Shown: positions 35,608-45,902, numbered from the stretch's first letter. The stretch is DNA of 52,335 nt from Trichormus sp. M33_DOE_039 (GCA_015296085.1 DVDT01000008.1:1-52335), one strand, 5' to 3'. The notes: generated by a model not told the origin, from the letters alone. Translations and numbers: made by a program.

Positions 35608-37029
35608 TTATTGGTTGGTTAATGCTAATTCTGGTTGTAGTGTCTCTTCTGGTTCTGGTAGGCCGTATATGGAACGATAGAGTCTATCATACTCTTTAGC
35701 AGATTTGTACCAACTGAAGTCTTGACTCATACCGCGTTTTTGTAGTTCTTGCCATTGAGGTTTGTAGCGGAAACCTTCCCAGGCGCGAATCATACAGGTG
35801 AATAAATCTAGGGGTTCGTAACGGTCGAAGCAATAGCCTGTACCAGCTTCGTTCATAGGGTCGTGGTGAGATACAGTGTCCACCAGTCCTCCAGTCCGAC
35901 GGACAATGGGAACGCTACCGTAGCGCAAAGCCATCATTTGGCTAATACCGCAGGGTTCAAAGCGGCTGGGCATTAAGAAGGCATCTGTACCGGCGTAGAT
36001 GCGACGGGATAAGGGATCGTTATATAACAGGTAGGTGGCCATGCGTCCGGGGTAGCGCGAGGCTAGTTGCCACATTTGAGTTTCGTAGTAGCGATCGCCT
36101 GTTCCTAACAGAACGAACTGAGCATCAGTATATGCCATGAAGCGGTCTAGCATTTGGATAACTAAATCCAAACCTTTTTGTTCAACTAACCGCGTCACCA
36201 TGCCAATTAAAAAGGCGTTTTTATTAACTTCTAAACCGACTTCTTCCTGCAAAGCAATTTTGTTGGCTTTGCGTTTGTCTAGGGTTTCAGTAGTAAAGGT
36301 TTGAGTTATATATTTATCGTTTGCTGGGTTATATACTTCTGTATCTATACCGTTAACAATCCCAGATAACTTACCACTAATAAAAGATAGTAAACCTTCT
36401 ATAGTTTCACCATAAGCGGGAGTCTTGATTTGTTCGGCATAGGTCGGGGAAACTGTATTCACTCTGTCGGCAAATTGGACGGCGGCGGCCATTGTATTAT
36501 GACCTTGCATATACCAAGGACACCAGGTAATTTTCTCTAAATACCAACGCCACGGCCCTTGATATGCCAAGTTATGAATTGTAAAAACTGTGGTGATGTC
36601 TGGAGACTGGTTCATCCACACAGGAATCATACCTGTATGCCAATCATGACAGTGAATAATTTCTGGTTTCCAGTGATTCCAGCAAAATTCGGCTGCACCA
36701 TTGGCAAAAAATGTGAACCGCCAGTCTTCATCATCACCGCCATAGATGCGACGAGGATCGAAGGCAGGATGTCCAAATAAGTACAAGGGAACATCAGTAC
36801 CAGGCAGGATTGTTTCGTAAACTGCAAAATCTTGAAACATGGCGTATCCCCGCCAAACAGGTTCTTGGGGAATCTCCATTTTATCGGGAAGAAAGCCATA
36901 GTAGGGCAGGAAAATTCGCACATCATGCCCCATTTTTTTCAAGATTTTTGGTAATGCCCCGACAACATCACCCATGCCTCCAACTTTAGCAATGGGTGCT
37001 GCTTCTGCTGCTACAAATAGAATCCGCAT
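35608..37029 (-). CDS. glgA: Glycogen synthase, GlgA1 type
   Basis: It uses ADP-glucose to extend alpha-1,4-glucan. [20 protein letters not shown] (K15 motif), [38 protein letters not shown] and [20 protein letters not shown] are the GT5 signatures. The GGMGD and WHTGMIPVW variants fit the GlgA1 (starch synthase I/II-like) type. Length 473. It is the second glycogen synthase in the window; both paralogues lie on the minus strand 7.4 kb apart and are separated by unrelated genes, as would be expected for separate regulation. hemC lies 90 bp upstream on the same strand, so co-transcription is possible. Confidence 0.95.
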   Translation of the reverse strand: MRILFVAAEAAPIAKVGGMGDVVGALPKILKKMGHDVRIFLPYYGFLPDKMEIPQEPVWRGYAMFQDFAVYETILPGTDVPLYLFGHPAFDPRRIYGGDDEDWRFTFFANGAAEFCWNHWKPEIIHCHDWHTGMIPVWMNQSPDITTVFTIHNLAYQGPWRWYLEKITWCPWYMQGHNTMAAAVQFADRVNTVSPTYAEQIKTPAYGETIEGLLSFISGKLSGIVNGIDTEVYNPANDKYITQTFTTETLDKRKANKIALQEEVGLEVNKNAFLIGMVTRLVEQKGLDLVIQMLDRFMAYTDAQFVLLGTGDRYYETQMWQLASRYPGRMATYLLYNDPLSRRIYAGTDAFLMPSRFEPCGISQMMALRYGSVPIVRRTGGLVDTVSHHDPMNEAGTGYCFDRYEPLDLFTCMIRAWEGFRYKPQWQELQKRGMSQDFSWYKSAKEYDRLYRSIYGLPEPEETLQPELALTNQ

Positions 37030-37119
37030 GGTAATTTTTATTTCCCCGGTTCTTGAGGTTTTCAGTGAAGTAATTACGAGAATTACTCATTATCTAAACA
37101 CATCTCGTAGCCTAATCGC

Positions 37120-38091
37120 TTAAGAACCGCGTTGAATCTCTGCAAAAATGGCATCTAAAATTTCTTGCGCGCCTTGTTGACGTAACAGTTTTGCTAGTTC
37201 TATGCCTAGGGTTTCGGCATCACTAGCAGTACCAGATACGGTGTCTTTGACTAGGTTTTGTCCGTCTATACTGGCTACTACACCTGTGAGTGTTAAATTG
37301 TCCGCGTCTATCTCAGTATTTACGCCAATGGGTACTTGACAACCACCTTCTAAACTCCGCAGGAAAGCACGTTCAGCTAAACAACGATCGCGGGTTTCGG
37401 GGTGTTCAATGACTTTGAGTAGTGATATTAATTCAGTATCATCACCACGGCATTCTATTCCTAATGCACCTTGTCCGACAGCATGTAATGATACTTCTTT
37501 GGGAAGGACTTGGTGGACGCGATCGCCCATGCCTAAACGTTGCAAGCCAGCAGCCGCTAAAATGAGAGCATCGTACTCACCTGCATCAAGTTTGGCGAGG
37601 CGTGTATTCAAATTTCCCCGCACATCTTTAAATGTTAGGTGGGGGAACTTGTGACGTAACTGCGCCAAGCGTCGTAGAGATGATGTCCCAATGACTGCGC
37701 CGGCGGGGAGAGTATCGATTTGCTTATCTTTGAATTTTTCATGCACTACTAGCGCATCGGCGGGGTTTTCCCGTTCGGTGATGGCGGCTAGTGCTAAACC
37801 TGCAGGGAGGTTGGTGGGTAAATCTTTGAGGGAATGCACGGCAAAATCAATCTCTTGATTGATCATTCCCAATTCTAATTCTTTGGTGAATAGTCCTTTA
37901 TCGCCAATTTTGGCTAATGCTACATCCAGGATGTTGTCGCCTTGGGTAGACATGGTATGGACTTCAAAAGTAATATCAGGATAACTTTTTTGTAGTTGCT
38001 CTCTTACCCAGTAGGTCTGAACTAGAGCTAGTTGGCTTTTACGTGAACCAATCCGAATTGTGCGTGTGGCTGTCGAAATAACTGAAGTCAT
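37120..38091 (-). CDS. hemC: Hydroxymethylbilane synthase (porphobilinogen deaminase)
   Basis: It joins four porphobilinogen molecules to hydroxymethylbilane on the way to heme, chlorophyll and phycobilins. [20 protein letters not shown] is the N-terminal substrate site; HSLKDLPT follows, and [13 protein letters not shown] carries the cysteine that binds the dipyrromethane cofactor. ATG 38091 ([15 protein letters not shown]) gives 323 residues, a normal length; the frame is open upstream to 38124 but the extra 11 residues are not family-like. The gene is close to glgA on the same strand. Confidence 0.96.
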   Translation of the reverse strand: MTSVISTATRTIRIGSRKSQLALVQTYWVREQLQKSYPDITFEVHTMSTQGDNILDVALAKIGDKGLFTKELELGMINQEIDFAVHSLKDLPTNLPAGLALAAITERENPADALVVHEKFKDKQIDTLPAGAVIGTSSLRRLAQLRHKFPHLTFKDVRGNLNTRLAKLDAGEYDALILAAAGLQRLGMGDRVHQVLPKEVSLHAVGQGALGIECRGDDTELISLLKVIEHPETRDRCLAERAFLRSLEGGCQVPIGVNTEIDADNLTLTGVVASIDGQNLVKDTVSGTASDAETLGIELAKLLRQQGAQEILDAIFAEIQRGS

Positions 38092-38344
38092 AAAACAATA
38101 TGTCAAACCAGGCGATATTTTCACTTCTCATCTAGACTACCGCAGTGGGTGACTTACCGGATGGCGATCGCCTGATTTTAGTTAAGTTTATTTTGATTTT
38201 TGTTTACAGTTTTTAACATTATTTCGATACACATTTGCCATCAAAAATTCTTCTGTCTGCCGCTTCTAGAAAGACGTGGGAATTTCTCAGAGGTGTTAGT
38301 TTAGAATTGTGTGGTTTAGCGATCGCATCTAATCTTGCAATTTT

Positions 38345-39304
38345 ATGAATCGTTCCGCTTGCCTTATTTTTAATCCGGTGGCTGGACAAGGTAATCCAGA
38401 TTTGGACTTGGCGCAAATTCGGTCAATTTTAGAACCAGAACTTCATTTAGATGTGCAATTCACAACTGAAGAAATTGATGCAGATGATCTGGCTAAAGCA
38501 GCAGTTCAACAAGGTGTGGATTTAATTATCGCCTCTGGAGGGGATGGAACTTTATCAGCCGCGGCGTTGGCGGTGGCTGGTACTAATATTCCCTTTGGGA
38601 TTATTTCACGGGGAACGGCTAATGCTTTTGCGGCTGCTTTAAGAATTCCTGATACTATTGACGCAGCTTGTCGGACAATTTTACAAGGAATCACCCGTGA
38701 TGTAGATATAGCTTATTGCAATGAACTGCCAATGATTTTGTTGGTGGGGATTGGATTTGAGGCGGAAACTGTAGAACTAGCAGACAGGGAAGCAAAAAAA
38801 CGCTTTGGGATTATGGCGTATATCCTGGCTGGTATTCAGCAGTTAAGAGAGTTAGAAAGCTTTGATGTTGAGATTGAGACAGAAGATAAAATCATTAAAA
38901 CCAAAGCGGCGGCGGTAACAGTGGCGAATGCTGCACCCCCAACTTCAGTTTTGGCACAAGGCCCAGCAGGAATTGTTTATGATGATGGGTTATTAGATTT
39001 GACAATTGTAGCTCCTAGCAGCAAAGCTGGAGCGATCGCAGCTACGTATCATTTATTTCAAACCGCCTCTTCTGGAAACGCCGCCGAACGAGATGATATT
39101 GGCTATCTGCGCGCTAAACAATTTAAAATCACCACAGATCCTCCACAAAAGGTAGTAATTGATGGCGAAGTAGTGGGAACAACACCAGTTGAAATTAAAT
39201 GTATTCCCGCCGCTTTAAAAGTATTTGTGCCATCAGTCCCAGAATTAGAACCGATAGAAAAATTAGAGGGACTACCAAATTTACAGATTGAATTGAAAGA
39301 GTGA
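38345..39304 (+). CDS. YegS-type diacylglycerol/lipid kinase
   Basis: A member of the DAGK catalytic-domain superfamily. RSACLIFNPVAGQGNPDLDL has the nucleotide-site Asn; LIIASGGDGTLSAAALAVAG is the GGDGT loop; GIISRGTANAFAAALRIP is the second landmark. The C-terminal half has the KVVIDGEVVGTTPVEIK region of the family. It phosphorylates a lipid or sphingoid-like substrate that cannot be specified from sequence. Length 319 is normal. It is divergent from hemC across a 253-bp gap and is transcribed on its own. Confidence 0.9.
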   Translation: MNRSACLIFNPVAGQGNPDLDLAQIRSILEPELHLDVQFTTEEIDADDLAKAAVQQGVDLIIASGGDGTLSAAALAVAGTNIPFGIISRGTANAFAAALRIPDTIDAACRTILQGITRDVDIAYCNELPMILLVGIGFEAETVELADREAKKRFGIMAYILAGIQQLRELESFDVEIETEDKIIKTKAAAVTVANAAPPTSVLAQGPAGIVYDDGLLDLTIVAPSSKAGAIAATYHLFQTASSGNAAERDDIGYLRAKQFKITTDPPQKVVIDGEVVGTTPVEIKCIPAALKVFVPSVPELEPIEKLEGLPNLQIELKE

Positions 39305-39574
39305 AAAGTGAAAATTTTACGGTGTACAAATCGAGTCAAGATTTTTCACTATGAAACCATACCCCGCCTTGAACAAATGATCCTGTTGGGGAATGGTGTA
39401 GATTATTAGACTAAGCAAAAAATAAGTAATTAAGTACTAGTAAAAATTAATAAATAGGCATATTTGTACACATATTCAATGCCAACTAGTACTCTTTTTG
39501 ATTTCCAGAATGATATGATTTGAGTTTGTGTTGGTTTTTAGCCATCATTTACTTAAATTATTAATTAATTTTGT

Positions 39575-40693
39575 ATGTTACCTCACATAGAAACTATATT
39601 TTTACGCCAAATGGCTTCGGGCGATCGCCTGTTTTTACAAGTATATAAATTCATTGGCTCTCAACCCGGAAAGAAAGTTTATATTCAATCTAATCTTCAC
39701 GGTGCGGAAATCTCTGGTAATGCTGTTATTCATCAGTTAATTGAGTGTTTATTGTCAGTTGATGAGACTGACTTAATTGGGGAAATTTGGTTAGTTCCTG
39801 TTTGCAATCCGATGGGAACTAACGAACGCGCTCAACATTTTTCTCCTGGTCGTCATTGTGCTTATGAATATAAAGACTGGAATCGTATCTTTTGGGATTA
39901 TGAGAAGCATAATCATGATTTATTCACTTTTACTAAATCTCAAATTCATGAAGACATAACAACTATTCGCCAGAATTATTTAAGTTTGATCAAAAAAAAA
40001 TTTGCTCAAAATTTAGATTTGATCAATTCTCCCGGTAGCGTTCCCTATACAGAAATGTTTCGCTATCAACTCCAGTCTCTCAGTCTAGATGCTGACTATT
40101 TAATTGACTTGCATAGTTCTACTAATCAAGGTTTAGACTATGTTTATTACTTCCGTGATCGCGAGGAAAGTGCCAAATATTTCTTGCTGGATTTTGGTAT
40201 TCTACTTGATAAGTATGATGGTGATGCTTTCGACGAAGCATTCATCAAACCTTGGTTAGCTTTAGAAGATTGTTTTAAACAATTGGGCAGAGAAATTAAA
40301 TTTGATATCGAAGCTTGGACATTAGAATTAGGCGCAGGTATGCAGATAAATGCTGATTCTGTTGCGAAAGGTGTAGAGGGTGTAAAAAATTATTTAGTCC
40401 AGAAACACGTTTTACGAAATCTACCATTTACTAACTCTCATGAAATGTATTTTGCCAAGAGTAGCAATCGGCAAAAATATTATGCGATCGCTGGTGGGAT
40501 GATTCAATCTAGAGTCGCTTTAGGTACAAATATCCAAGCAGGTGAAAAACTATATCAAATTCTCAGCTTTAATAAAGAAAATCAGCTACCTAGCGTGATA
40601 GATGTCTATGCTGCTGAAGATGGCTTAGTCTATGATGTCGCCACAAATCAAGCTGTGAATCAAGGTGAATTTGTGCTGGGAATAATTTATTAG
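39575..40693 (+). CDS. AstE/AspA-type (M14-like) deacylase
   Basis: A zinc-dependent amidohydrolase of the succinylglutamate desuccinylase/aspartoacylase family, 372 residues. Zinc ligands are visible: SNLHGAEISGNAVIHQL (H...E pair) and IDLHSSTNQGLDYVYYF (third His). PVCNPMGTNERAQHF is the substrate-binding Arg/Asn region. The late ELGAGMQINADSVAKGVEGV may carry the catalytic Glu. The C-terminal part (~290-372) has the beta-rich domain typical of the family (AEDGLVYDVATNQAVNQGEF). Acyl-amino-acid substrate unknown; no amino-acid-degradation operon is nearby. It stands alone. Confidence 0.88.
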   Translation: MLPHIETIFLRQMASGDRLFLQVYKFIGSQPGKKVYIQSNLHGAEISGNAVIHQLIECLLSVDETDLIGEIWLVPVCNPMGTNERAQHFSPGRHCAYEYKDWNRIFWDYEKHNHDLFTFTKSQIHEDITTIRQNYLSLIKKKFAQNLDLINSPGSVPYTEMFRYQLQSLSLDADYLIDLHSSTNQGLDYVYYFRDREESAKYFLLDFGILLDKYDGDAFDEAFIKPWLALEDCFKQLGREIKFDIEAWTLELGAGMQINADSVAKGVEGVKNYLVQKHVLRNLPFTNSHEMYFAKSSNRQKYYAIAGGMIQSRVALGTNIQAGEKLYQILSFNKENQLPSVIDVYAAEDGLVYDVATNQAVNQGEFVLGIIY

Positions 40694-41026
40694 TTGATAT
40701 TTATTAATAATCACTCAAGTTTAAATGGTATGTATTTTAAAGATAAATAGATATTCTAGATAATTTGTAACTCTGTGTAATTGTCATCAAAAAATCATAA
40801 AATTGAATTAAAAGCAATCTCCTCAAAGAAAGATGATTTTTTAGATTCTTTATGTGCATGTCTCATTTTTGGGAAATGAGAGCTAAATATATTTAGTAGT
40901 AGATTAAACTAAGATTAAAGACTAGTTCCCTGCACTTATTAGGGTGAATTGATTTTTTTTGAGTGTGTTCGTAAAGACTTATACCTATTAAATCCCAACT
41001 ATAAAATATTAACGGTGGAACTGACA

Positions 41027-41983
41027 GTGACGAGTATTGATAACCACATCCCATCTTTTTCAGAAGCAGTATCGATTCCCCAAGCTCCTCCTGAATTTAA
41101 ATCGGGTTTTATCGGCATTATCGGCCGTCCTAATGTTGGTAAATCTACTCTGATGAATCAATTAGTTGGTCAGAAAATTGCTATCACTTCACCAGTGGCG
41201 CAAACCACACGCAACCGTTTAAGAGGAATTGTCACAACATCAGACGCACAATTAATTTTTGTCGATACACCAGGAATCCACAAACCCCATCATCAATTGG
41301 GTGAGGTATTGGTACAGAATGCCAAGATAGCAATTGATTCAGTGGATTTAGTGCTGTTTGTGGTAGATGGAACAGTGGCTTGTGGTGCAGGCGATCGCTT
41401 TATTGCTGAGTTACTACTGGACAGTCCCACACCAGTGATATTAGGTGTCAATAAAATTGACCAACAACCTGAAAATCCCGAAAGTATGGATGCTAGTTAT
41501 CAACAGTTAGCAGCTACCCATCAATGGCCGATGGTCAAATTTTCCGCTATGACTGGCGCAGAATTACCCCAACTGCAAACATTATTAATCGAACATTTAG
41601 ATCATGGGCCGTTATACTATCCACCTGACTTAGTAACCGACCAACCAGAACGGTTTATTATGGGCGAGTTAATTCGAGAACAGATTTTGCTGCTGACTCG
41701 TGAAGAAGTTCCCCATTCTGTAGCGATCGCCATTGATAAAGTAGAGGAAACACCCAGCATTACCCGTGTCATGGCTACCATCCACGTTGAACGCGACTCC
41801 CAAAAAGGAATTCTCATCGGTAAAGGCGGATCAATGTTGAAGGCCATAGGTAGTTCAGCACGGGAGCAAATTCAAAAATTGATTTCTGGTAAAGTCTATC
41901 TAGAGTTATTTGTCAAAGTCCAACCCAAATGGCGACATTCTCGCGTCAGGTTAGCAGAATTGGGTTATAGAGTTGAAGAATAA
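41027..41983 (+). CDS. era: GTPase Era
   Basis: Era binds 16S rRNA and aids 30S assembly. G motifs: GIIGRPNVGKSTLMN (G1), QTTRNRLRG (G2), IFVDTPGIHKPHH (G3), GVNKID (G4) and FSAMTG (G5). The C-terminal KH domain has HVERDSQKGILIGKGGSMLK. I place the start at GTG 41027 (VTSIDNHIPS), because GGTGGA lies seven bases before it; the frame is open to a TTG at 40949, and another GTG is at 41015. This gives 318 residues, with ~17 more N-terminal residues than E. coli Era. It is followed 54 bp later by a regulator gene. Confidence 0.94.
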   Translation: MTSIDNHIPSFSEAVSIPQAPPEFKSGFIGIIGRPNVGKSTLMNQLVGQKIAITSPVAQTTRNRLRGIVTTSDAQLIFVDTPGIHKPHHQLGEVLVQNAKIAIDSVDLVLFVVDGTVACGAGDRFIAELLLDSPTPVILGVNKIDQQPENPESMDASYQQLAATHQWPMVKFSAMTGAELPQLQTLLIEHLDHGPLYYPPDLVTDQPERFIMGELIREQILLLTREEVPHSVAIAIDKVEETPSITRVMATIHVERDSQKGILIGKGGSMLKAIGSSAREQIQKLISGKVYLELFVKVQPKWRHSRVRLAELGYRVEE

Positions 41984-42006
41984 ATGTTAGTCATTAGTTG
42001 TACCTC

Positions 42007-42036
42007 AATCCCCAATCCCTAGTCCCTAGTCCCAAT
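42007..42036 (+). repeat. STRR heptamers between era and regulator
   Basis: CAATCCCCAATCCCTAGTCC, then CTAGTCCCAATT directly precede the regulator start codon. No ribosome site is seen because the repeat fills that position. Confidence 0.8.
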
Positions 42037-42037
42037 T

Positions 42038-42715
42038 ATGTCTTTGAATGCTGGCTATACTCTAAATTTGCCAAGAGATGCTTCACTGTTGCGGGTGTTG
42101 ATTGTAGAAGATGATCCGATGATGCAACTGGGATTAGAACAATCATTAATGGTTCATCCCCAGCTAGAAATTGTGGGACAAGCAGAAGATGGTTATTTAG
42201 GTGTGCAAGCAGCACTGAAACTGAAACCGGATTTAGTGGTGATGGATATTGGTTTACCACGATTAGATGGAATTGCAGCTACACAACAAATCAAAGCTGC
42301 ACTCCCGGAAACTCACGTCGTGATGCTGACATCCCACCAAACAGAGACAGAAATTATTGCCGCACTATCTAGCGGTGCAGACGCTTATTGTATCAAAGGC
42401 GCGACTGTAGAGCGATTATTAAATGCGATCGCCGCTGCCGTTGATGGTGCTACTTACCTCGATCCGCAAATTGCACGTAGAGTAGTCGATCATCTCAAAC
42501 CGCCGACACCAACAGGAAACTCGGCTAATTTATCAGGACGTGAGTTAGAAGTATTAAAACTCATGGTGGAAGGTTTGAGTAACCCAGAGATAGCTGAAAA
42601 ACTCTATCTCAGTCCCAATACTGTCAAAACTCACGTCCGAGGGATTATGAACAAACTAGCAGTAGACGATCGCGTACAAGCTGCTGTCGTCGCATTGCGT
42701 TCTGGCTTAGTGTGA
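42038..42715 (+). CDS. LuxR/NarL-type response regulator
   Basis: A 225-residue receiver plus helix-turn-helix regulator. The receiver (residues ~19-135) has LIVEDDPMMQ, phospho-Asp in VVMDIGLPRLDG, LTSHQTETE and CIKGATVERLL (Lys). The output domain (~160-225) starts LSGRELEVLKLMVEGLSNPE, with SPNTVKTHVRGIMNKLAVDD as the recognition part. No sensor kinase is adjacent. The stop codon touches the stop codon of the convergent gene at 42716, with no spacer. Confidence 0.88.
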   Translation: MSLNAGYTLNLPRDASLLRVLIVEDDPMMQLGLEQSLMVHPQLEIVGQAEDGYLGVQAALKLKPDLVVMDIGLPRLDGIAATQQIKAALPETHVVMLTSHQTETEIIAALSSGADAYCIKGATVERLLNAIAAAVDGATYLDPQIARRVVDHLKPPTPTGNSANLSGRELEVLKLMVEGLSNPEIAEKLYLSPNTVKTHVRGIMNKLAVDDRVQAAVVALRSGLV

Positions 42716-42928
42716 TTAGAAAACATTAGGCCGCATCAAGTAAATTCTTTCTCGAATCCGGCGTAAATCTTCTTCTACTTGCAAAGCCGTTTTGCGTCTG
42801 TCATTTGCATCTGATTCTATCTGGGATTCAGGCGGATTTTTATGAGGCGCAGCGCGTGCTTTTTGCTCAGACCTGGATTTAATCTCCGACCTATTTTTCG
42901 AGTTATTGTAGAGTTGGAATTGAGACAT
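42716..42928 (-). CDS. Small charged protein of unknown function
   Basis: A 70-residue Arg/Glu/Gln-rich protein (MSQFQLYNNSKNRSEIKSRS start, LQVEEDLRRIRERIYLMRPN end). GGGAGA lies seven bases before the ATG, which supports translation. The C-terminal 20 residues look like an amphipathic helix. I do not recognise a family. Its stop codon is back to back with the response regulator stop (42713-42715). Confidence 0.65.
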   Translation of the reverse strand: MSQFQLYNNSKNRSEIKSRSEQKARAAPHKNPPESQIESDANDRRKTALQVEEDLRRIRERIYLMRPNVF

Positions 42929-43045
42929 GGTTGATTCTCCCTGGAATTTAGCAGTCTACTTAGGATAAGAGCTGCTAACAAGAGAAAGCTTCCCCCACTC
43001 GTCTCACCCTATTGGGTGAATTACTGTATTTACCCAGACCCAATC

Positions 43046-45616
43046 CTATCGCAATGGCCCGCGAGTTACACCTAATTGACTCTGCAATTTCAACTCGCGC
43101 CAGAGTTGAGAACCTGTGATTTCACCTGTTAATAAATGACGATATCGCTGTATTGTTTTAGTCACTTGTTCTGGTGTTTCATTCACAAACTCAATACGGA
43201 AGTGGCGTACCCCTAAGTCTATGAGACGCTGTACGTACTCTGCTCCAGTTTGGGCAGTACCATTAAATACAGTATTGCGACAACCAGCATCAGCTTGCAG
43301 AATGTGTTCACTACCAACGCGGTCACATAATTTCACTTCATGCTTTTCGCAAGGTCTGCCACAATTGGTATAGTCTGTTCCCTCAGAAAGAAACGCACAA
43401 AAAACACAGTGTTCCATGTGGAACATCGGCATATGTTGATGAATTGTTACCTCAAACCATGCAGGGGAAGTTGTGAGTAAATCTTCCAGTTGGGTAATAT
43501 TCAAGTCATAGGATGCTGTTAGCCTCTCCAAACCATAACGCTGTTTGAAATAGTCTGCGGTTAAAGGATTTGCAACATTCAAAGAGAAATCACCAATACA
43601 ACGGTCGGCGGCGAAAAATTCCAGTTGGTCATAATTCCGCACCAGATAACCATCAGCTTCGGAAGCGCGTACTTGTTGCAAAATCCAGTTTTCCCCCGAT
43701 TTGGTAATGCGGGGAGGGGCGACCCAGATACTGGGGGTTGGGGAATTACTTACTTGTCTTGCTTCACGGACTAATCGGACTGCTTCTCGATAGGTGCGGG
43801 GGTCTTCAAATTCACAGTAGAGGGTTTCCACACCAGCATTGAGGGCGGCTTGGAGTTGTTTGAGGTTGCGGACTAGAACTATCAGTGATGGGGATGCGGG
43901 GGACGGGGGAGATTTGGGAGGGAGTAAGTCTTTAAAAGAAGCGTGAGGTTTAAGTTCCCAGCGTTTGGGTTGAGAACGTAATGCTTCTAGTTGGGTGACG
44001 ATTTCCCGCCGTATCCGGTTTAATTCACTCACAGGTAACATCACCTGACCACTGAGATGATTGGTTAATGTTCCTAAACGGAAGGGAGTGTTACCAAGAC
44101 GGCCAAATTGTTCATTGAGGCGTTCTGTCTCTAGGGGTTTGGTGTGGGCTTCTGACAGTGTAATTTCCGATTCTACTTTTGCGATATTACCAAATTCATC
44201 ACGGGCGATCGCAATTAATACTTCACCCACTTCTCCATAAACTTCTACATCAATCGGACGCTGAAATTGTGGATTTTCCCCTGCATAACTCTGACGCAGT
44301 TGTTTATCTAATTCTGGGTCACTAGTTTTCCACAACTTATCACCGACATGAACACGGCGGAAGTTTACGTTACCTCGTCCGAATGTCAAAACTGCATCTT
44401 GACCTTTATTAATTACCTCATAAACTCGTCCGCCTTCTTCCTTCGCCTCTGGATGACCACAATCAAACACCACACCATCCCCAGGTTTTAAGGGTGCGGC
44501 TAATTTCACTGTCACCTGTTCATTACGAATCCGGGTAATTTCACCTAAATACACCCCCCGCTTCTTCCCAAACCGCGCATGAACTAATTCTTGATTATTA
44601 ATTCCCGCAAACCACCCTGTGTAAAGTCCACGAGAAAAAGCCATCTCTAAGTTGTAGCGTTCTTGATCTCCCCCCCAACCCCTCTCCGCATCGGAGAGGG
44701 GAGCTTTTATTCCCCCTTCCCTACTATGTAAGGGGGTTAGGGGGTTAGTTCTTACCAATTCCCCCATTACCCGATCTAATGCTTGTCGATAAACACGGGT
44801 GACATTAGCAACGTACTCTGGTGCTTTGAGGCGACCTTCAATTTTCAGACTAGTTACCCTAGATTTCACTAAATCCGGTAATACTTCCAACCCTGCTAAA
44901 TCTTGAGGACTCAGTAAATATTTGCGAGCGCCTAAATCTATAATTTCCCCATCCACAATCAAATCATAGGGCATCCGGCAAGCTTGGGCGCACTCACCTC
45001 GATTCGCAGAACGTCCGCCCAAAGCTTCACTAGTTAAACATTGGCCAGAGTAAGCCACACACAACGCACCATGCACAAAAACCTCAAGTGGTAGCGAAAC
45101 CGCCCGTTGTGCAATTTGCTCCTGAATCTTGTTAATCTCTTTTAAGGAACATTCACGGGCTAATACCACCAACTGACAACCGAGAGACTTCGCAAACTCC
45201 ACCCCAGCCGCACTGGTGAGAGTCATTTGAGTAGAGGCGTGAATAGGGAAATCTGGGGATAGGTGACGAATTAAGCGACAAATACCCACATCCTGAACAA
45301 TTACCGCATCTACACCAGCCGCGATAATTGTGCGGAGATATTGTTGTGCTGCTGCTAATTCTTTCGGGAAAATCAAAGTATTGACAGTGACATAACCCTT
45401 CACACCCCGAAGGTGCAGAAAAGTCATTAATTCTGGTAAATCTGCTTCCGTGAAATTTTCCGCCCGCATTCTGGCGTTAAACCGATCTAAACCAAAATAA
45501 ATTGCATCCGCCCCATTTTCCACAGCAGCTTTTGCACACTCCCAGTTACCAGCAGGTGCAAGAATTTCAGGACGTTGCCAAGATAATTGAGGACTTTCTG
45601 GGCGAGCAATTTCCAT
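43046..45616 (-). CDS. Peptidase U32 family protein (RlhA/TrhP class)
   Basis: The N-terminal ~280 residues are a U32 domain: REILAPAGNWECAKAAVENG-like start, ADAIYFGLDRFNARMRAENF, VEFAKSLGCQLVVLAREC, and LEVFVHGALCVAYSGQCLTS followed by GRSANRGECAQACRMPYDL, whose cysteines fit an iron-sulfur site. E. coli relatives hydroxylate rRNA and tRNA bases rather than act as proteases, so an RNA modification role is more likely. The C-terminal half (after SPASPSLIVLVRNLKQLQAA) is a second U32-like barrel with CVFCAFLSEGTDYTNCGRPC and more cysteines. At 856 residues it is slightly long, because ~30 residues (285-316) are encoded by a repeat element. Confidence 0.88.
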   Translation of the reverse strand: MEIARPESPQLSWQRPEILAPAGNWECAKAAVENGADAIYFGLDRFNARMRAENFTEADLPELMTFLHLRGVKGYVTVNTLIFPKELAAAQQYLRTIIAAGVDAVIVQDVGICRLIRHLSPDFPIHASTQMTLTSAAGVEFAKSLGCQLVVLARECSLKEINKIQEQIAQRAVSLPLEVFVHGALCVAYSGQCLTSEALGGRSANRGECAQACRMPYDLIVDGEIIDLGARKYLLSPQDLAGLEVLPDLVKSRVTSLKIEGRLKAPEYVANVTRVYRQALDRVMGELVRTNPLTPLHSREGGIKAPLSDAERGWGGDQERYNLEMAFSRGLYTGWFAGINNQELVHARFGKKRGVYLGEITRIRNEQVTVKLAAPLKPGDGVVFDCGHPEAKEEGGRVYEVINKGQDAVLTFGRGNVNFRRVHVGDKLWKTSDPELDKQLRQSYAGENPQFQRPIDVEVYGEVGEVLIAIARDEFGNIAKVESEITLSEAHTKPLETERLNEQFGRLGNTPFRLGTLTNHLSGQVMLPVSELNRIRREIVTQLEALRSQPKRWELKPHASFKDLLPPKSPPSPASPSLIVLVRNLKQLQAALNAGVETLYCEFEDPRTYREAVRLVREARQVSNSPTPSIWVAPPRITKSGENWILQQVRASEADGYLVRNYDQLEFFAADRCIGDFSLNVANPLTADYFKQRYGLERLTASYDLNITQLEDLLTTSPAWFEVTIHQHMPMFHMEHCVFCAFLSEGTDYTNCGRPCEKHEVKLCDRVGSEHILQADAGCRNTVFNGTAQTGAEYVQRLIDLGVRHFRIEFVNETPEQVTKTIQRYRHLLTGEITGSQLWRELKLQSQLGVTRGPLR
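44672..44762 (-). repeat. Dispersed palindrome inside the U32 gene
   Basis: Two hairpins: CCCCTCTCCGCATCGGAGAG, then GGG, and CCCCCTTCCCTACTATGTAAG, then GGGGTTAGGGGG. It is related to the element at 45754-45842. On the minus strand it is read as LTPLHSREGGIKAPLSDAER, in frame, inside residues 285-316 of the U32 protein. Confidence 0.85.
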
Positions 45617-45753
45617 CAGGTTTAGACTAAGTTAAATATCATCATAGTGATCTTATCGAAATTAATTAAAGATAGTTATCACGATAAATTCAAAGTTAAC
45701 CAACCTCACGTAATTACGAATTATAGCGATTCTCATTTATATGCAATACACTT

Positions 45754-45842
45754 TGACCTCTCTCCAAAGCTCTCTCCTTGTAGGAGAGAGGCTTTGAAAC
45801 TTACTCCCCTTCCCTTGTAGGGAAGGGGCTGGGGGTTAGGTC
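45754..45842. repeat. Dispersed two-hairpin palindrome, intergenic copy
   Basis: AAGCTCTCTCCTTGTAGGAG, then AGAGGCTTT, and CCCCTTCCCTTGTAGGGAAG, then GGGCTGGGGGTTAGG: the same two-hairpin layout as inside the U32 gene, 1 kb away. It lies in the divergent gap between the U32 and helicase genes. Cyanobacterial genomes hold many such elements. Confidence 0.8.
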
Positions 45843-45902
45843 TGTATTAGACTCAAACCGCTATGATCTACTCCCGCTACTGCCCCCCTGCCTCTTACAC
45901 CC

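Noticed and set aside
38092-38124. Eleven-residue hemC extension
   Set aside because: The extension is not family-like; ATG 38091 gives the usual 323 residues.
40949-41026. TTG start of Era
   Set aside because: No ribosome site lies before TTG 40949, and the added residues are absent from Era; GTG 41027 has GGTGGA upstream.
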